From Gammaproteobacteria bacterium (GTDB lineage Bacteria > Pseudomonadota > Gammaproteobacteria > Pseudomonadales > Azotimanducaceae): DNA of 32,388 nucleotides. A model generated the notes under the pieces. That model was not told the DNA's origin. It made no database searches and worked only from the letters and a program-made list of their open reading frames with translations. This document shows positions 31,611-32,388 of this stretch, in pieces (position 1 is the first letter of the stretch; every line of letters begins with the position of its first letter). The stretch covers positions 1 to 32,388 of the forward strand of contig VGVE01000034.1 in NCBI GenBank assembly GCA_016874135.1, read 5' to 3'. The position numbers were made by a program, and so were the translations under genes.

Positions 31611-32081
31611 TTACTTCATCTGCGACTGCTGGTAGTTCTGCTCTCCTACCCGCTCGATCAGACCCAGCTGTGTTTCGATCCAGTCCACATGTTCCTCCTC
31701 GCTGTCGAGGATCGACTGGAACAGCTGCCGGCTGACGTAGTCCTGGACCTTCTCACAATGGGCAATGGCGGCACGCAGATCCGGTATGGCCTGCATCTCG
31801 AGCTTGAGATCGCACTCGAGGATTTCACGCACCGTTTCGCCGATGTAGAGCTTGCCGAGATCCTGCAGGTTCGGCAGGCCGTCGAGGAACAGAACCCGTT
31901 CGATCAACGCATCAGCGTGTTTCATTTCATCAATGGATTCACCACGTTCGTGGTCAGCCATGGCACCGAGGCCGAAGTTCTCGAGCATCTTGGCGTGCAG
32001 GAAGTACTGGTTAATGGCGGTGAGCTCGTTCTTCAAAATCCGGTTGAGGTGAACGACGGTGTCCTTGTGCAGTGCTTTCAC
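31611..32081 (-). CDS. bfr: Bacterioferritin
   Basis: 156 residues from the GTG at 32081 ([20 protein letters not shown]), with AGGA ten bases upstream; this matches the usual MKG..KVI.HLN..LKNEL start and the usual length near 158. Ferroxidase ligands are visible: Glu19 in [15 protein letters not shown], Glu52 and His55 in [16 protein letters not shown], and later [10 protein letters not shown] and [14 protein letters not shown]. Met53 in DEMKH is the haem ligand. It stores iron in a 24-mer. It is divergent from bfd, with a Fur-box-like site between them. Confidence 0.96.
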   Translation of the reverse strand: MKALHKDTVVHLNRILKNELTAINQYFLHAKMLENFGLGAMADHERGESIDEMKHADALIERVLFLDGLPNLQDLGKLYIGETVREILECDLKLEMQAIPDLRAAIAHCEKVQDYVSRQLFQSILDSEEEHVDWIETQLGLIERVGEQNYQQSQMK

Positions 32082-32227
32082 GGTGTTGATGTCCTGTTGG
32101 AGACTGCGTCGCAGCATAGCAGCGAGGCCAGGAAATAACCAATAACTTCATGATTTATAAGGAAATTATATCGCTTATAAGAACTTGCATACGGATCACA
32201 AATAGAAGCGAAAAGCGCTTGTAAGCG

Positions 32228-32246
32228 AGAATCATTTTTATTTACA
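32228..32246. promoter_or_regulatory. Fur-box-like site between bfr and bfd
   Basis: In the AT-rich divergent region, AGAATCATTTTTA inside 32228-32246 resembles one side of the Fur consensus (GATAATGATAATCATTATC), with about 12 of 19 positions matching. It lies about 40-55 bases before the bfd start, where iron-dependent repression of bfd would act. Confidence 0.45.
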
Positions 32247-32282
32247 CTATCGCTGAACTGACAATCCGGTACCGGGAAATCC

Positions 32283-32388
32283 ATGTACGTTTGTCTCTGC
32301 CGCGGCATCACGGATCGTGACATTCACAAGGCGATTCGCGAAGGCGCAACAACACTCAACGATCTCGAGCATCAGCTCGGTGCAGGCA
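32283..32388 (+). CDS. bfd: Bacterioferritin-associated ferredoxin, 3' partial
   Basis: The first 35 residues are visible before the window ends: MYVCLCRGITDRDIHKAIRE then GATTLNDLEHQLGAG. Two cysteines in CLC, then the helical stretch, fit the start of Bfd, whose other two cysteines (CGxC) would follow outside. Bfd is a small [2Fe-2S] protein that reduces iron in bacterioferritin so it can be released. Pairing with divergent bfr supports the call. Confidence 0.88.
   Translation, partial: MYVCLCRGITDRDIHKAIREGATTLNDLEHQLGAG

Noticed and set aside
1..32388. CRISPR arrays, insertion sequences, prophage or integron
   Set aside because: No regularly spaced repeats, transposase, integrase or terminal inverted repeats were found while reading both strands.

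Overview
The window looks like part of a GC-rich gammaproteobacterial chromosome. The signs are a long-form QueF, SlyX, a Bfr/Bfd pair, a short 4.5S-type SRP RNA next to tRNA-Ser(GGA), and a large TonB-dependent receptor. Many genes are catabolic or redox enzymes (nitroreductase, LLM oxidoreductase, Mo-hydroxylase, PRISE-type reductase, esterase, dienoyl-CoA isomerase). Lineage is inferred from gene content only.

Layout. 1-922: C-terminal part of an MFS_2/GPH-type transporter. 879-2586: a gene graveyard in which a questin-oxidase-like N-terminus, an RND-permease fragment and the C-terminus of an FAD monooxygenase are fused end to end. 2699-4697: divergent nitroreductase and LLM-class oxidoreductase. 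4714-8667 (minus): a three-subunit molybdenum hydroxylase operon (FAD, 2Fe-2S, Mo subunits) followed by a MoaD-like protein. It is divergent from modA, an ABA4-like membrane protein and slyX (8865-10332), which overlap by ATGA. 10434-11237: a GrdB-like gene with one in-frame UGA at the expected Sec/Cys site and a SECIS-like hairpin just after it. 11389-15596: a secreted protein of unknown function, a PRISE-like reductase, a VOC/glyoxalase-like protein and a Tat lipoprotein gene broken by a TAA.

15664-22292 is a photoreactivation locus. A MerR-type regulator lacking a recognisable B12 domain is divergent from a tightly packed operon: FAD oxidoreductase, Coq7-like di-iron hydroxylase, UbiG-like O-methyltransferase, DUF2256 zinc-finger protein, Fe-S (6-4) photolyase/cryptochrome, and a second photolyase-like protein without the usual N-terminal antenna domain. 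Downstream are stacked hairpins, tRNA-Ser and SRP RNA (minus). 22816-26214: a TetR regulator divergent from a TonB-dependent receptor. 26311-26682 (minus): a SnoaL/limonene-epoxide-hydrolase-like gene with another single in-frame UGA, again followed by a SECIS-like hairpin. 26796-27475: a membrane-anchored coiled-coil protein in two frames joined at a T TTA AAG heptamer. Then come queF, a type-B carboxylesterase, an ECH1-like dienoyl-CoA isomerase overlapping mobA, bfr, and the start of bfd at the edge.

The strongest candidates for something new are the two possible selenoproteins (10434-11237 and 26311-26682). Each has a UGA 10-12 nt before a 7-8 bp perfect stem, which is the geometry of bacterial SECIS elements. 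Next come the photolyase operon carrying quinone-type hydroxylase and methyltransferase genes, and the possible programmed -1 frameshift. Molybdenum is a recurring theme (Mo-hydroxylase, MoaD-like, ModA, MobA), but the genes are not in one operon.
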